Made by a program: the position numbers and the translations under genes
The notes under the pieces: model-generated
Seen by the model: the letters and a program-made list of their open reading frames with translations, nothing else
Told to the model about the DNA's origin: nothing
Database searches by the model: none
Source: CAIKZY01 sp044374195
Lineage (GTDB): Bacteria; Actinomycetota; Actinomycetes; S36-B12
Assembly (NCBI GenBank): GCA_044374195.1
Contig: JBILOY010000011.1
Span: forward strand, 21,411-85,410
Direction: 5' to 3'
DNA: 64,000 nt
Shown: one piece after another, positions 53,191 through 63,814 of the stretch
Numbering within the stretch: the first letter of the stretch is position 1
Layout: each line of letters opens with the position of its first letter

Positions 53191-53226
53191 TCTAAAAATT
53201 GACAGCGTCCAGAATTGACCTACGCT
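53191..53226 (+). promoter_or_regulatory. furA–katG promoter with FurA-box-like repeat
   Basis: TTGACA (53199-53204), 16 bases, TACGCT (53221-53226), then six bases to the furA ATG, so the transcript is probably leaderless. The A/T-rich TCTAAAAATTGACA and CCAGAATTGAC form an imperfect direct repeat over the -35/spacer, the place where FurA binds in mycobacterial and streptomycete furA–katG operons. Confidence 0.6.
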
Positions 53227-53232
53227 TGTCCC

Positions 53233-53652
53233 ATGCAGCCCGATCAGTTGCTCCGCGAGCACGGAGTTCACGTGACCGCCCAGCGCATAGCCGTGATCAA
53301 TGCCGTCACCGGGCACAAGCACGTCAGTGCCGACGACATTGCCACGACTGTTCGCACGGATATCGGTTCCATCTCACGGCAGTCCGTCTACGACACGCTG
53401 ACCCTGCTGGTAACGGCGGGCCTCGTACGAAAGATCCAGCCCGTTGGCTCACCCGCACTCTTCGAGCGGGAGATGGGCGATAACCATCACCACATCATCT
53501 GTCGAGATTGCGGTCATCTCGCTGACGTCGAATGCGCGGTCGGAAGTGCTCCGTGCCTGACGGCTTCTGACGATCACGGTTTCGAAATAGACGAAGCAGA
53601 CGTCGCCTATCTGGGTCGCTGCCCTTCCTGCCAGAAAATCTCGAACATCTAA
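53233..53652 (+). CDS. furA: Fur family regulator FurA
   Basis: 139 residues from the ATG at 53233. Winged helix with GVHVTAQRIAVINAV and SISRQSVYDTLTLLVTAGLVRKI; then DNHHHIICRDCGHLADVEC and a C-terminal CPSC, giving two CxxC pairs for structural zinc and the regulatory HHH site. Directly precedes katG by 29 bases, the furA–katG arrangement in which FurA represses itself and katG and is relieved by peroxide. Confidence 0.93.
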   Translation: MQPDQLLREHGVHVTAQRIAVINAVTGHKHVSADDIATTVRTDIGSISRQSVYDTLTLLVTAGLVRKIQPVGSPALFEREMGDNHHHIICRDCGHLADVECAVGSAPCLTASDDHGFEIDEADVAYLGRCPSCQKISNI

Positions 53653-53681
53653 ATCAGCACCACTATCAAGAGGAGAAACAC

Positions 53682-55880
<2,199 letters not shown>

Positions 55881-55893
55881 TCACGTCTGATCG

Positions 55894-55929
55894 GTAAGGC
55901 CCGTGGTGCAGATGCGCCACGGGCCTTAC
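55894..55929 (+). terminator. katG terminator
   Basis: GTAAGGCCCGTGG / CCACGGGCCTTAC, 13-base perfect stem with a ten-base loop, 13 bases after the stop. Confidence 0.85.
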
Positions 55930-56362
55930 TCGTTTCCAGGCGCCCCGCGGCCTGAGTCAGCGCTAGGCCGGAGCCTCTGATTCAGGGGAATTAGCGTCCA
56001 GAATCCAAGGGACAAGGCGTCAAGTACCTCCACGAGGCGGTGATCCATGTCACATCGATGCCATGAGACAACGTTGTCTATGTCACGCCGCATTCCAGGG
56101 CAATTCGGGCGCTTCCAGGGCTCGGTCGGGCGTGTCGCGCACCAACGCATTTTGCGGAAAGTTGTTGCGCTGCATAGCCTTTTTAAGCCCCCAGGGGTGC
56201 GTGATTCCCGCTTAGGCGGATCACCTGCATGGTTCAGTACACGGCGTGTGAATCGTCGGTACTCATGTAGGAGTTGGTAGCGAGACCGGGTGGAAAGAGA
56301 CTCGGGACCGCAGGGATCTGAATCACGGCGGCAGGCTGACTGGCCCGCCCGAACGAGGACTC
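55930..56362 (+). other. long leader/intergenic region before the transglycosylase gene
   Basis: 433 bases with no credible gene; the only ORF (56047-56280) has no family resemblance. The last 190 bases can fold and carry, in order, GCTTAGGCGGATCACC, GTGTGAATC and CTGAATCACGGCGGCAGGCTGAC, which recall loosely the conserved blocks of the ydaO c-di-AMP riboswitch that precedes wall-lytic genes in Actinomycetota. The match is too weak to call. Confidence 0.3.
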
Positions 56363-56986
56363 GTGAACCCTTTCCGGATATCCCGGCGCTCCATCGCGCT
56401 CGGAGCCAGCACCGTTGCCCTGGTAGGCATCGGCGTCGGCACAGTGTCAGCCAGTTCGGCCGCGGCCGAACTCCCCGACGCCGCGGTCACCATGACGATC
56501 GAGCAGGCCGTTCTCGCCCCTCAATCGGTGCCCACGGCCCGACAGATCGCCCTGCAGCAGCAGGCCATCCGCCAAGCCCAGTTCGCGTACTTCACGACCC
56601 AATCCAGTCGGACGCGCGATATCCAGGGCTACGAGCCGAGCCTCTACCGAGGCACGTACTTCAAGAAATCGGTAGAGAATCGACGCAAGTGCATCGTGAT
56701 CCGTGAGAGCAATGGCCGCTACAACGCCATCAACCCCACCCGCAAATACCGCGGGGCCTACCAGGTCTCCCCCGAGCTTGCTCGAGGTGCGACCTGGATG
56801 ATGCTCAAGGAGCACAGGGCCTTGATGGGTGATGAGCGTGCTAAGCAGGTTCTCGAGAAGCTTCGCCGCACTCCGATGAATGCCTGGCCTCGCTACTGGC
56901 AGGACGCCGCATTCAGCACCATCCACAACTGGGAACGCACGGGTGCCGGCGCCTCGCACTGGGCCGGCGGACGCTGGCACTGCTAA
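56363..56986 (+). CDS. secreted transglycosylase-like (lysozyme-fold) protein
   Basis: 207 residues from a GTG. Tat- or Sec-type signal (ISRRSIALGASTVALVGIGVG). After a helical segment, CIVIRESNGRYNAINPTRKYRGAYQVSPEL has the catalytic Glu in an RESNGRY context, typical of Rpf/transglycosylase-like domains that cut peptidoglycan; C-terminus HNWERTGAGASHWAGGRWHC has a second Cys. It may do the work of the rpfB gene absent from the tatD–rsmA locus (inference). Confidence 0.8.
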   Translation: MNPFRISRRSIALGASTVALVGIGVGTVSASSAAAELPDAAVTMTIEQAVLAPQSVPTARQIALQQQAIRQAQFAYFTTQSSRTRDIQGYEPSLYRGTYFKKSVENRRKCIVIRESNGRYNAINPTRKYRGAYQVSPELARGATWMMLKEHRALMGDERAKQVLEKLRRTPMNAWPRYWQDAAFSTIHNWERTGAGASHWAGGRWHC

Positions 56987-57048
56987 GAATTCACTCGACG
57001 CGGCCCAGCCGCGGCGCTATCGTGTTGCCCATCACGATTGGAGGACAC

Positions 57049-58116
57049 ATGACTCGCAACCTTCGCACGTTGATCACCGCGACCGCCGCCTTCGGCCTCG
57101 TCCTTGCCGGCGTTGGCACAGCCCAGGCGGCCGGCACGCTCTCTGCCACGCCGACCACCATCGCTGGCGCCACACTCGACGTCACGGTGCCCACTGCCGC
57201 GTCTCCCAATGGCGTCTCACCCGATGTGTACTACGACGACGCAACAGGCACGTATTACCTCTACACCACGAACATGCCCACAGGTGTCTACACCAGCACC
57301 GATGGCACCAACTGGACACCTGTTGCAGGCGCATCAATGCCCCAGGGCTTCGACTGGTCGGTCGTCAAAATGGGGCCGAACAACTACCGGCTCTATTACT
57401 CGACGATTAATCCGAACGGCGCGCAGACGGTAAGTTGTACCAAGATGCGCAAGGAGTTCAGGTACGCGACATCGACTGATCTCGTGCGCTGGACACCCCA
57501 ACCCGGCGTTCTTCTCGATGACATCGGCTGCGGCGTGCCGCACGTGCTGAAGAAGACCGATGGCAGCTACCTGCTGTACTGGAACACCATCACGGCCAAG
57601 CACGGCATGCACATCGCGACATCGCCCGACGGTCTCACGTGGACAAAGTTGCCCGGCATCATCGCCGACGATCCCGACCTCGTGGATCCGGCTCCCTTGC
57701 AGATGCCCGATGGCACCTTTTTGATGGTTGCTTCGACAACGGGCAGCAGGGGACAGGGCCAGCAGCTCAGAATTCTCAGCTCAGGCGATGGCATCACCTG
57801 GAGCTTGCGGGATAAGGCGCTCTATGCGCCGAGCGGCGTCAGCGTGCTCGACCCGGCCTTGAAGTTGATCGGGCAGCAGCTTCGCGTGTGGTTCGGCTAC
57901 GCACCGGGCATGGATCACAACAACTCGAAGATCGCCAGCGGCCTACTTAACCTGAAGGCGGGCACCGTCGACAATGCCAGCTCTTCATCGAGCTCAGCCT
58001 CGAATGCATCGGCCAAGATCAAGCCATGCAAGAAGGCAGGGTCGAAAATGAAGTCCGGGTCAAAGGTCGCAGTCTGCACGAAGGTCAAGGGCAAATTGAT
58101 CTGGGTTCTCCGTTAG
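57049..58116 (+). CDS. secreted five-bladed beta-propeller (GH43-like) protein
   Basis: 355 residues from the ATG at 57049 (GGAGGA upstream; -10 TATCGT at 57018-57023). Signal peptide ends near AQAAG. Repeats such as DVYYDDATGTYYLYTTN, TDLVRWTPQPG, DGLTWTKLPG and GDGITWSLRDKALY are blades of a GH43/GH32-type propeller; an Asp in SPDVYYDD matches the family's general base. The tail after 310 is Ser-rich and then Lys-rich (KPCKKAGSKMKSGSKVAVCTKVKGKLIWVLR). Whether it is an active arabinanase-like enzyme is not known. Confidence 0.78.
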   Translation: MTRNLRTLITATAAFGLVLAGVGTAQAAGTLSATPTTIAGATLDVTVPTAASPNGVSPDVYYDDATGTYYLYTTNMPTGVYTSTDGTNWTPVAGASMPQGFDWSVVKMGPNNYRLYYSTINPNGAQTVSCTKMRKEFRYATSTDLVRWTPQPGVLLDDIGCGVPHVLKKTDGSYLLYWNTITAKHGMHIATSPDGLTWTKLPGIIADDPDLVDPAPLQMPDGTFLMVASTTGSRGQGQQLRILSSGDGITWSLRDKALYAPSGVSVLDPALKLIGQQLRVWFGYAPGMDHNNSKIASGLLNLKAGTVDNASSSSSSASNASAKIKPCKKAGSKMKSGSKVAVCTKVKGKLIWVLR

Positions 58117-58142
58117 TTACCGCTCGGGGGTGCGCTCGTGAC

Positions 58143-58733
58143 TCACTTGATCCGGACTGAATCATTTCCCCACGGGGTAATCGGTGCTGACGACGGCGAC
58201 TTGAACGCCTCCGGCAGGTCTTCCACGATGTGCCAGGTCGCGGCAAGGCGCCCAACTCCCACAAAGAGTCCGACCTGAAGGCCCAGTTCGACTATCTGCC
58301 CCTCGGTGAAGAACTCGCCAAGCTCGGCGTACAGCGCGTCGTCAATCGCGAGGTGGTTGGTCGCAAAGAGATCTGCGTATCGCAACGCGATGCGCTCGGC
58401 ATCGCTGAGATCCTCGGCCTCGTATGGCTTCTCTAGTGAGCAGACGAGCTCTTCGCTGAAGCCATCAGCAAAAGCGTCCTCGTAACGAATGGCCATACAG
58501 CTGCGGCACTGATTGTGAAAGGCGATGCGGAGGCGCACGAGTTCAACCAGTCGTCGCGGCAACTGGCCCTTCTTGAGCGCGCGCGTGTAGGCGATCAGGG
58601 GCTCGGCGAGATCTGGGCGGTGCGCGAGAATCGAGGAAACCGCCAACTCGAGAGATGACTTCTCGCCAGCAGCGATGAGTTCCGCCATGTGCGGATCAAT
58701 CTCGTCAGCCTGCAGCCGTCTCAAGCGCGCCAT
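58143..58733 (-). CDS. carboxymuconolactone decarboxylase/AhpD-like protein
   Basis: 196 residues with GGGAGGTCAC before the ATG. The AhpD-like core is ELVRLRIAFHNQCRSCMAIRYEDA near residues 65-85, with a CxxC redox pair, followed by ERIALRYADLFATNH. AhpD relatives reduce peroxiredoxins or act as alkylhydroperoxidases. With KatG and the 1-Cys peroxiredoxin it may belong to peroxide defence, but it is not in an operon with either. Confidence 0.88.
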   Translation of the reverse strand: MARLRRLQADEIDPHMAELIAAGEKSSLELAVSSILAHRPDLAEPLIAYTRALKKGQLPRRLVELVRLRIAFHNQCRSCMAIRYEDAFADGFSEELVCSLEKPYEAEDLSDAERIALRYADLFATNHLAIDDALYAELGEFFTEGQIVELGLQVGLFVGVGRLAATWHIVEDLPEAFKSPSSAPITPWGNDSVRIK

Positions 58734-58757
58734 GTGACCTCCCGGGTAGTCGCCTCA

Positions 58758-59549
58758 TTATGACTGGGATCGGACAGTCAAGGTCAGGTAATCCGCGTAC
58801 TTCGCCACTTGGCCGTCACCGGATGATCGTCCGCGCAGGCCGCGGTAGGCCCAGGGCGTGACATCCTGAATCAGCCAGCGCGCATCCTCGGCGCGTGAGG
58901 CAAGCCAGCCTCGCGGTAGGTGAATCGCGAGCGGATCCTCGGCCAACATCTCGAACGTGGTCGGCCTGCCGATTGAAGTCAAGAATGCCGCGGCTACCAG
59001 CGCATGTCCGTCGCTGCTGAGGTGCAGCCGATCCGGCGCCCACATGCGGTCCTCGTACAGCCGCGGCAAATTCCAGAGGTCAACGATGGCCGCGCTGTAT
59101 TGCAGGGCACTTCTTCGAATGCACTCGTTATAGGCGTGCGCTCTTTCGGCCGTGCCACCTGTCATCGGGATTCGCCTGCGCGGATCGAAGCCTGCAAAGA
59201 CCACAACCTGATCGCTGAAGCCACTGACTTCGCCGAGCAATCGATGGAACCTATTTCCTAGTTCCGGCGGACTCACCTTCGTACGGATGATGTCGTTGGC
59301 CCCGGCGCCGAGAGCGACGAGTGAGGGCCTCAGCCGTTCAAGTTGAGGAGCTTGGTCATCGGCCACCTCGTCAAGCTTGCGTCCGCGCACGGCCAGATTC
59401 GCATAACGAAAATCCGGCGCATTTACGGCGAGCTGCTCCGCAACGAGATCTGCCCAGCCTCGCAGGGATCCGTCAGGACGGAAATCCCACAGACCCTCGG
59501 TGAAGCTGTCGCCGAGGGCTACGAAGGAATCAATTCCTGACTTGGTCAT
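58758..59549 (-). CDS. SGNH/GDSL hydrolase
   Basis: 263 residues from the ATG at 59549 (AGGAG ten bases upstream; the GTG at 59558 is too close). Block I FVALGDSFTEGL with the nucleophile Ser, block II Gly in NLAVRGRKLD, block III GAGANDI, block V DRLHLSSDGHALVA with Asp and His. An esterase or lipase of unknown substrate; no signal peptide. Confidence 0.92.
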   Translation of the reverse strand: MTKSGIDSFVALGDSFTEGLWDFRPDGSLRGWADLVAEQLAVNAPDFRYANLAVRGRKLDEVADDQAPQLERLRPSLVALGAGANDIIRTKVSPPELGNRFHRLLGEVSGFSDQVVVFAGFDPRRRIPMTGGTAERAHAYNECIRRSALQYSAAIVDLWNLPRLYEDRMWAPDRLHLSSDGHALVAAAFLTSIGRPTTFEMLAEDPLAIHLPRGWLASRAEDARWLIQDVTPWAYRGLRGRSSGDGQVAKYADYLTLTVRSQS

Positions 59550-59625
59550 GTCACCCACACTCCTGTAACGCTTCGTGAGTACTGAATCTACTCGAAAGCC
59601 CCAGAGCCATTAGTAGGTTCTACCC

Positions 59626-60183
59626 ATGGCTGCAACGAACCCCGACCGCGCGTCGTACTTCCCGGCTATTGAGAAGAAGCATGGTCTGCCGATGTCCTAC
59701 TGGTTCGAGCAGATGAAGGAAATCAAGGATCTCAAGTACCCCGAGCAGATCGCCTACCTTCGGGAGAACCACGGGTTCAGCCAGGCCCACGCGAACGCCC
59801 TAGTGCTCTACAGCAAGGGGAACACGACAAGCAGGCGCTTCAACACTCTGGACGACTACCTCGCCCCGCACGGGGAGGAGCAACAGGCCAAAGCTCGGGA
59901 GATCTTCGCTGCGATTACGAAGAAGTACCCGAAGTCGCAGATCGTGATCGCTTGGAATCAGCCAATGGTCAAGATCGGTGATGACTACGTCTTCGGGCTA
60001 TCGGTGCAATCGAAGTACTTCCTGATCGCCCCGTGGGGCGACGGGGTCCTTGACGCATTCCGGCCGCGCCTCGAGGGGTACCAAGTCAACAAGAAAACGA
60101 TCAAGGTGCCCTTTGACTGGAAGGTCGACAAGAAGCTGCTCTGCGACATGGTCGCTGCACAGCTTTCGGGACTCGAAAGCTAA
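59626..60183 (+). CDS. DUF4287/DUF5655 protein
   Basis: 185 residues, leaderless (TAGGTT at 59614-59619). N-terminal DUF4287: AIEKKHGLPMSYWFEQMKEIKDLKYPEQIAYLRENHGFSQAHANALV. C-terminal DUF5655/DUF1801-like half: WNQPMVKIGDDYVFGLSVQSKYFLIAPWG and KTIKVPFDWKVDKKLLCDMV. Small soluble protein of unknown function. Overlaps the convergent antiporter gene by four bases. Confidence 0.85.
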   Translation: MAATNPDRASYFPAIEKKHGLPMSYWFEQMKEIKDLKYPEQIAYLRENHGFSQAHANALVLYSKGNTTSRRFNTLDDYLAPHGEEQQAKAREIFAAITKKYPKSQIVIAWNQPMVKIGDDYVFGLSVQSKYFLIAPWGDGVLDAFRPRLEGYQVNKKTIKVPFDWKVDKKLLCDMVAAQLSGLES

Positions 60184-61433
60184 TTCGACGTCGCGCTCTC
60201 ATTGTCAGCAGCGGAATCACGCAGACCCAGCGCCGCAGCCACCGGAACGGCCGTGAGTCCGTAGACGAACACTGTGACGGCGATGATGATGAATGCTGCG
60301 GGAAGGATTTTCTCCGCGCCTGGCACCTTTGCGGCAACCAGTGCCGCGCCCACGCTGGATGCTGTCGCTGCTGCAACAATTCCGCGCGGATCCATCCAAC
60401 CGATGAATGCGCGCTCCTTGCGGCTGAGACCTGCGTTTCCGGTGCATACCAATGCGATGATCGGGCGCACGACGAGAATCAGAATCAGAGCGATACCCAT
60501 TGCCGGCAGGGCAATGGTCGCCACGAGCGGAGATGGCACGATCGCCGCGATACTGATGAAGAGCACGCCAATGCCTATTGAAGCAATCGTGTTGAAGAAC
60601 GGCTTGACCTGATCAAGCGAGGTACCGAGTCTCTTGGCGAGACGCGGCGACGCTACTCCCATCAGCAGCGCAGCGAGCAAGCCGCTGTCCTGGGCGATGA
60701 AATTCGAGAACCCGGTAACCACGATGACGGATCCGATCAACACCTGCGTGCCGAGCATGTGATTGGGATGCACAATCTTTTGCCCCAGTACGACTAGAAC
60801 TACCCCGGCAGCGGCGACAACAACCGCTACGACGAAGCTGGCAAAGAAAGTGCCGATCGCCTCAATTGTTGAACTTTCTTTCGAGGCATTGATGAGCTGG
60901 AAGATCACGACGGCGAATATCGCACCGATGGGATCCAAGGAAGTGCCCTCCCAGAGGAGGATTCCGCGGACTCTCGGCTTCAGTCGGACTAAGTCCAGAA
61001 TCGGGGTCACGACTGTCGGACCCGAGACGATCAAGATCGCACCGAGGAGGAATGCCAGCGGCCATTCGAGTCCGAGGACGAAGTGAGAGGCGAGCGAACC
61101 ACCGATGAAGGTGATCGCGCCGCCGATCCAGATCAGCTTGCGCACCACGTTTCCGTCGCGACCTTGCAGGGAAATACTCCCGAGCTCCATCCCGCCCTGG
61201 AACAAGATCAGCGCGACCATCAGATCGACGGCGACGGGAAATGCTGAGCCGAGGATCTCGTCCATCCGAAGGCCGGGGGCGATCAGTCCGAAGAGGAAAC
61301 CCACGGGAAGAAGCAGGATCAGAGCCGGGATCCTGAGCCTCGGCGCGATCACCTGGCAGGCCGTGGCAAGGCCGAAGACCAAAGCCGCGGCCAGCATCAT
61401 GTCGGCCAGGGACACCTGAGTCATGGAGGGCAT
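60180..61433 (-). CDS. cation:proton antiporter (CPA1/NhaP-like)
   Basis: 417 residues from the ATG at 61433 (GGGCGGA upstream; 61424 also possible). Twelve or more spans: IAPRLRIPALILLLPVGFLFG, DLMVALILFQGGMELG, LGAILIVSGPTVVTPILDLV and, in the second half, GWMDPRGIVAAATASSVGAAL, the Na+/H+ exchanger signature. No TrkA-N regulatory domain. It exchanges Na+ or K+ for H+ across the membrane. Confidence 0.9.
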   Translation of the reverse strand: MPSMTQVSLADMMLAAALVFGLATACQVIAPRLRIPALILLLPVGFLFGLIAPGLRMDEILGSAFPVAVDLMVALILFQGGMELGSISLQGRDGNVVRKLIWIGGAITFIGGSLASHFVLGLEWPLAFLLGAILIVSGPTVVTPILDLVRLKPRVRGILLWEGTSLDPIGAIFAVVIFQLINASKESSTIEAIGTFFASFVVAVVVAAAGVVLVVLGQKIVHPNHMLGTQVLIGSVIVVTGFSNFIAQDSGLLAALLMGVASPRLAKRLGTSLDQVKPFFNTIASIGIGVLFISIAAIVPSPLVATIALPAMGIALILILVVRPIIALVCTGNAGLSRKERAFIGWMDPRGIVAAATASSVGAALVAAKVPGAEKILPAAFIIIAVTVFVYGLTAVPVAAALGLRDSAADNESATSN

Positions 61434-61541
61434 TGTTCCGCCCTGAGGCAAAGTTCGGCTGAAGGCACCAATGTTCAGCGTGGCTCGAGCTTCAGATCCT
61501 GAGGGTCAAGCGCTTACCGCCGTGAAATCCCGACGAATTCG

Positions 61542-62459
61542 TCACGAGGTGCTGTCTGGTTCGGCCTCGGTCGTATCGGTTTGGCCAGTCCGGTGTCTGC
61601 GATGTATCCAGGCATCGATGTCATCGACGTCGCGCTCAACAACACCCTTGATATCGGCAGCCGCATTCTCGGCGAGATGTTCTCGCTTCGCCGCAACGGC
61701 GCCTTCCGCCGCCTCGCGTGCTAGTTGCCCACCACCTGGCCCGCGTAGCGCGTATGCCAGCACAACCGCCAGCGTCGCGCCGGCAAGGGGGCCGACAAGA
61801 TAGATCCAGTAAGCCGTGAAGTCATTGGCGATGAGATCAGGAGCAAAGGAACGCACCGGATTCATCGATGCGCCCTCGAGCGGGCTAGCCCATAGCCCGG
61901 CTAGGGCGATGTACCCGCCGACAGCAAGAGCGCCGATCGGCCCGATGTTCTGCGCGCCTGATGCCGTGCCGAGAATGACGCTCACCAAACCCAGCGTGAG
62001 GATGAACTCCATGGCGAGCCCTGCCCACGGAGACGCCCCGGCTGCCGGGTAGGTCGCACCATTGCTCGCCGAGACGCCGATCACCAACTGCAGGAAGGCG
62101 ACAGCAAGCAGGGCGCCGATGACCTGCGCCACGATGTAAGGAATCACTCGCCGCCACGGAAAGTCACCGCGCAGGGCGAAGGCGAAGCTCACCGCAGGGT
62201 TCAGGTGAGCGCCGGAGATCTTGCCCATGAACAAGATGATCGCCATCACCATCAGCCCAGGTGCCACGACAGCGGCAGCCCGTGAAACCGTTCCGGGATA
62301 CGCGGCCGCCATCATTCCGCCGCCGGCAGCCACCAACACCAAGAAGAAGGTGCCGAGGATCTCGGAGAGAAGCCGACGAAAGCCATAAGCAGGGTTCGCG
62401 AAATCGGCCTTCTCGTCGATGACGTCACGGGCAAGGGTGTTTAAGGCAAGGTCACTCAC
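61542..62459 (-). CDS. aquaporin (MIP family)
   Basis: 305 residues from the GTG at 62459, with CACACT six bases upstream; the frame runs further back into the UbiA gene. Six spans and the two half-helices: GKISGAHLNPAVSFAF (NPA) and PLEGASMNPVRSFAPDLI (NPV, a variant of the second NPA). The selectivity Arg follows the second motif. The C-terminal 60 residues are charged and cytoplasmic. Conducts water or small neutral solutes. Confidence 0.9.
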   Translation of the reverse strand: MSDLALNTLARDVIDEKADFANPAYGFRRLLSEILGTFFLVLVAAGGGMMAAAYPGTVSRAAAVVAPGLMVMAIILFMGKISGAHLNPAVSFAFALRGDFPWRRVIPYIVAQVIGALLAVAFLQLVIGVSASNGATYPAAGASPWAGLAMEFILTLGLVSVILGTASGAQNIGPIGALAVGGYIALAGLWASPLEGASMNPVRSFAPDLIANDFTAYWIYLVGPLAGATLAVVLAYALRGPGGGQLAREAAEGAVAAKREHLAENAAADIKGVVERDVDDIDAWIHRRHRTGQTDTTEAEPDSTS

Positions 62460-62473
62460 CACTTCAGTGTGGC

Positions 62474-63283
62474 CTATGCCGCAGCAGAAGCAAGCAACAC
62501 GACTACTTCGACCACTACGCAAACCAGGATTGCGTTGAACGTCGCGGTTCTGCTCTTCGATATTCGGGCGTAGGCGCCGGCGCAGACAAGGGTGACCACT
62601 AATGCCACCGGGTACCACAGGCTCGACTTCGCGCTCTCCCATGCCAGCACCGCTGTTCCGATGACGAGCAGGAGCCAACACAATCTGGTCGCTCGCACCA
62701 CCCCAAGGCTGATGACGAATCCCTTCACGCCTGCTGCCCTATCGGTGTCTACATCAGGCAATGCATTCGCAATGTGAGCACTGACGCCGACAATTGCGAA
62801 TGACAGCGGCAACCAGAGCTGCGGGGCTTCACCTGTTAGCCCGTACGTCAAGAATGCGGGCACGGCTCCGAACGCAAGCGCATAGGGCAGCCAGGACCAC
62901 CACGTGCGCGACAGCACGGTGTTGTAGAGCCAGGCCATCGCCAGTGCGAACACATGGAATGAGCCACCCACGAGCCCGGCCACAGCCCAGCTCAAGGCGC
63001 ATGAGATCACCAGAGAACAGCCCGCCGCGATCCACAATGCCTTCGCTGAAATCCCGGCCGCGACGGTGGGCTTGTCCGTACGACCTGAACGCAAATCAAA
63101 TTGCGCATCGAAGGCGTCGTTGCTCCAGCCCACGGAGAACTGCCCGATCAGTACGGCGAAAAAGACTCCCGTCAATCCAAATCCTCGCCAGCCGAGGCCC
63201 AAGGCAAGCAGCGTGATCACCAGCGTGACCGCTGCGGTGGGGCCTGCGTGGGTGGCGCGAACGAACCCCACTACACGTGACAC
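62474..63283 (-). CDS. UbiA-type prenyltransferase
   Basis: 269 residues from a GTG with GAGGTGA upstream. Eight or so spans. The first Asp motif is SVGWSNDAFDAQFDLRSGRTDKPTVAAG (NDxxDxxxD) and the second NALPDVDTDRAAGVKGF (DxxxD). The enzyme attaches a prenyl chain to an aromatic or sugar acceptor in quinone, lipid or carotenoid-linked pathways; the acceptor cannot be inferred here. It ends 14 bases before the aquaporin start, so the two are likely co-transcribed. Confidence 0.9.
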   Translation of the reverse strand: MSRVVGFVRATHAGPTAAVTLVITLLALGLGWRGFGLTGVFFAVLIGQFSVGWSNDAFDAQFDLRSGRTDKPTVAAGISAKALWIAAGCSLVISCALSWAVAGLVGGSFHVFALAMAWLYNTVLSRTWWSWLPYALAFGAVPAFLTYGLTGEAPQLWLPLSFAIVGVSAHIANALPDVDTDRAAGVKGFVISLGVVRATRLCWLLLVIGTAVLAWESAKSSLWYPVALVVTLVCAGAYARISKSRTATFNAILVCVVVEVVVLLASAAA

Positions 63284-63385
63284 CGCGGGATCACCTCAGC
63301 CTTCATGGAGAGCACGATAGAGAGCATCGCATGTATTCGCCTCAGGGTGTCGCAGCTGACTGCCCCGTTGGCGACAAGCATCGGC

Positions 63386-63775
63386 CTATGCAGAGCGACT
63401 TCCGTTGGCGGTAGCAATGAGCCTCCGCTCACCTTCTCGCGAGGGAAGAAGCAGCGCGGGAAGGATGGCCGCAGCAGCGACGACCGCAAGGACCCCGAAA
63501 GCGAGGATCACTCCGCCATCCTGCAACAGCACAGCAACAACGGCCGCGCCGGCCGCGCCGCCGAAGTTACGCATGAGAATCATGAAGGAGGTTGCCGCGC
63601 CAACATCATCGCGAGGAGCTGCGTGCTGAATCAAGAGGAGCGCCGGAATCAAAATGAGTCCCGCAGATGCGCCCACCAGAACTGATGACAAGAGGAGCGA
63701 GGGGTAGGAGGCCGAAAGCACAACTGTGACTGATGCTCCGATCGCGAGAACGGCCGAGAGTGACCTGTCCCTACA
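63386..63775 (-). pseudogene. C-terminal remnant of a DHA2-type MFS transporter
   Basis: The minus-strand frame gives about 125 residues equal to the last four spans of a 14-span EmrB/QacA pump (SSVLVGASAGLILIPALLLIQHAAPRDDVGAATSFMILMRNFGGAAGAAVVAVLL). Upstream of about 63775 the similarity ends and the frame enters the promoter/start of a divergent lipoprotein gene, so the N-terminal three-quarters are missing. No mobile element is seen at the break. Most likely a decayed deletion remnant. Confidence 0.7.
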
Positions 63776-63814
63776 CTGAGAAGTCCAACACTGCGTTTTA
63801 GGGCGGGAATAGGC

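Noticed and set aside
56047..56280. 77-codon ORF in the leader before the transglycosylase gene
   Set aside because: No ribosome site, no recognisable family, and composition typical of non-coding shadow frames.
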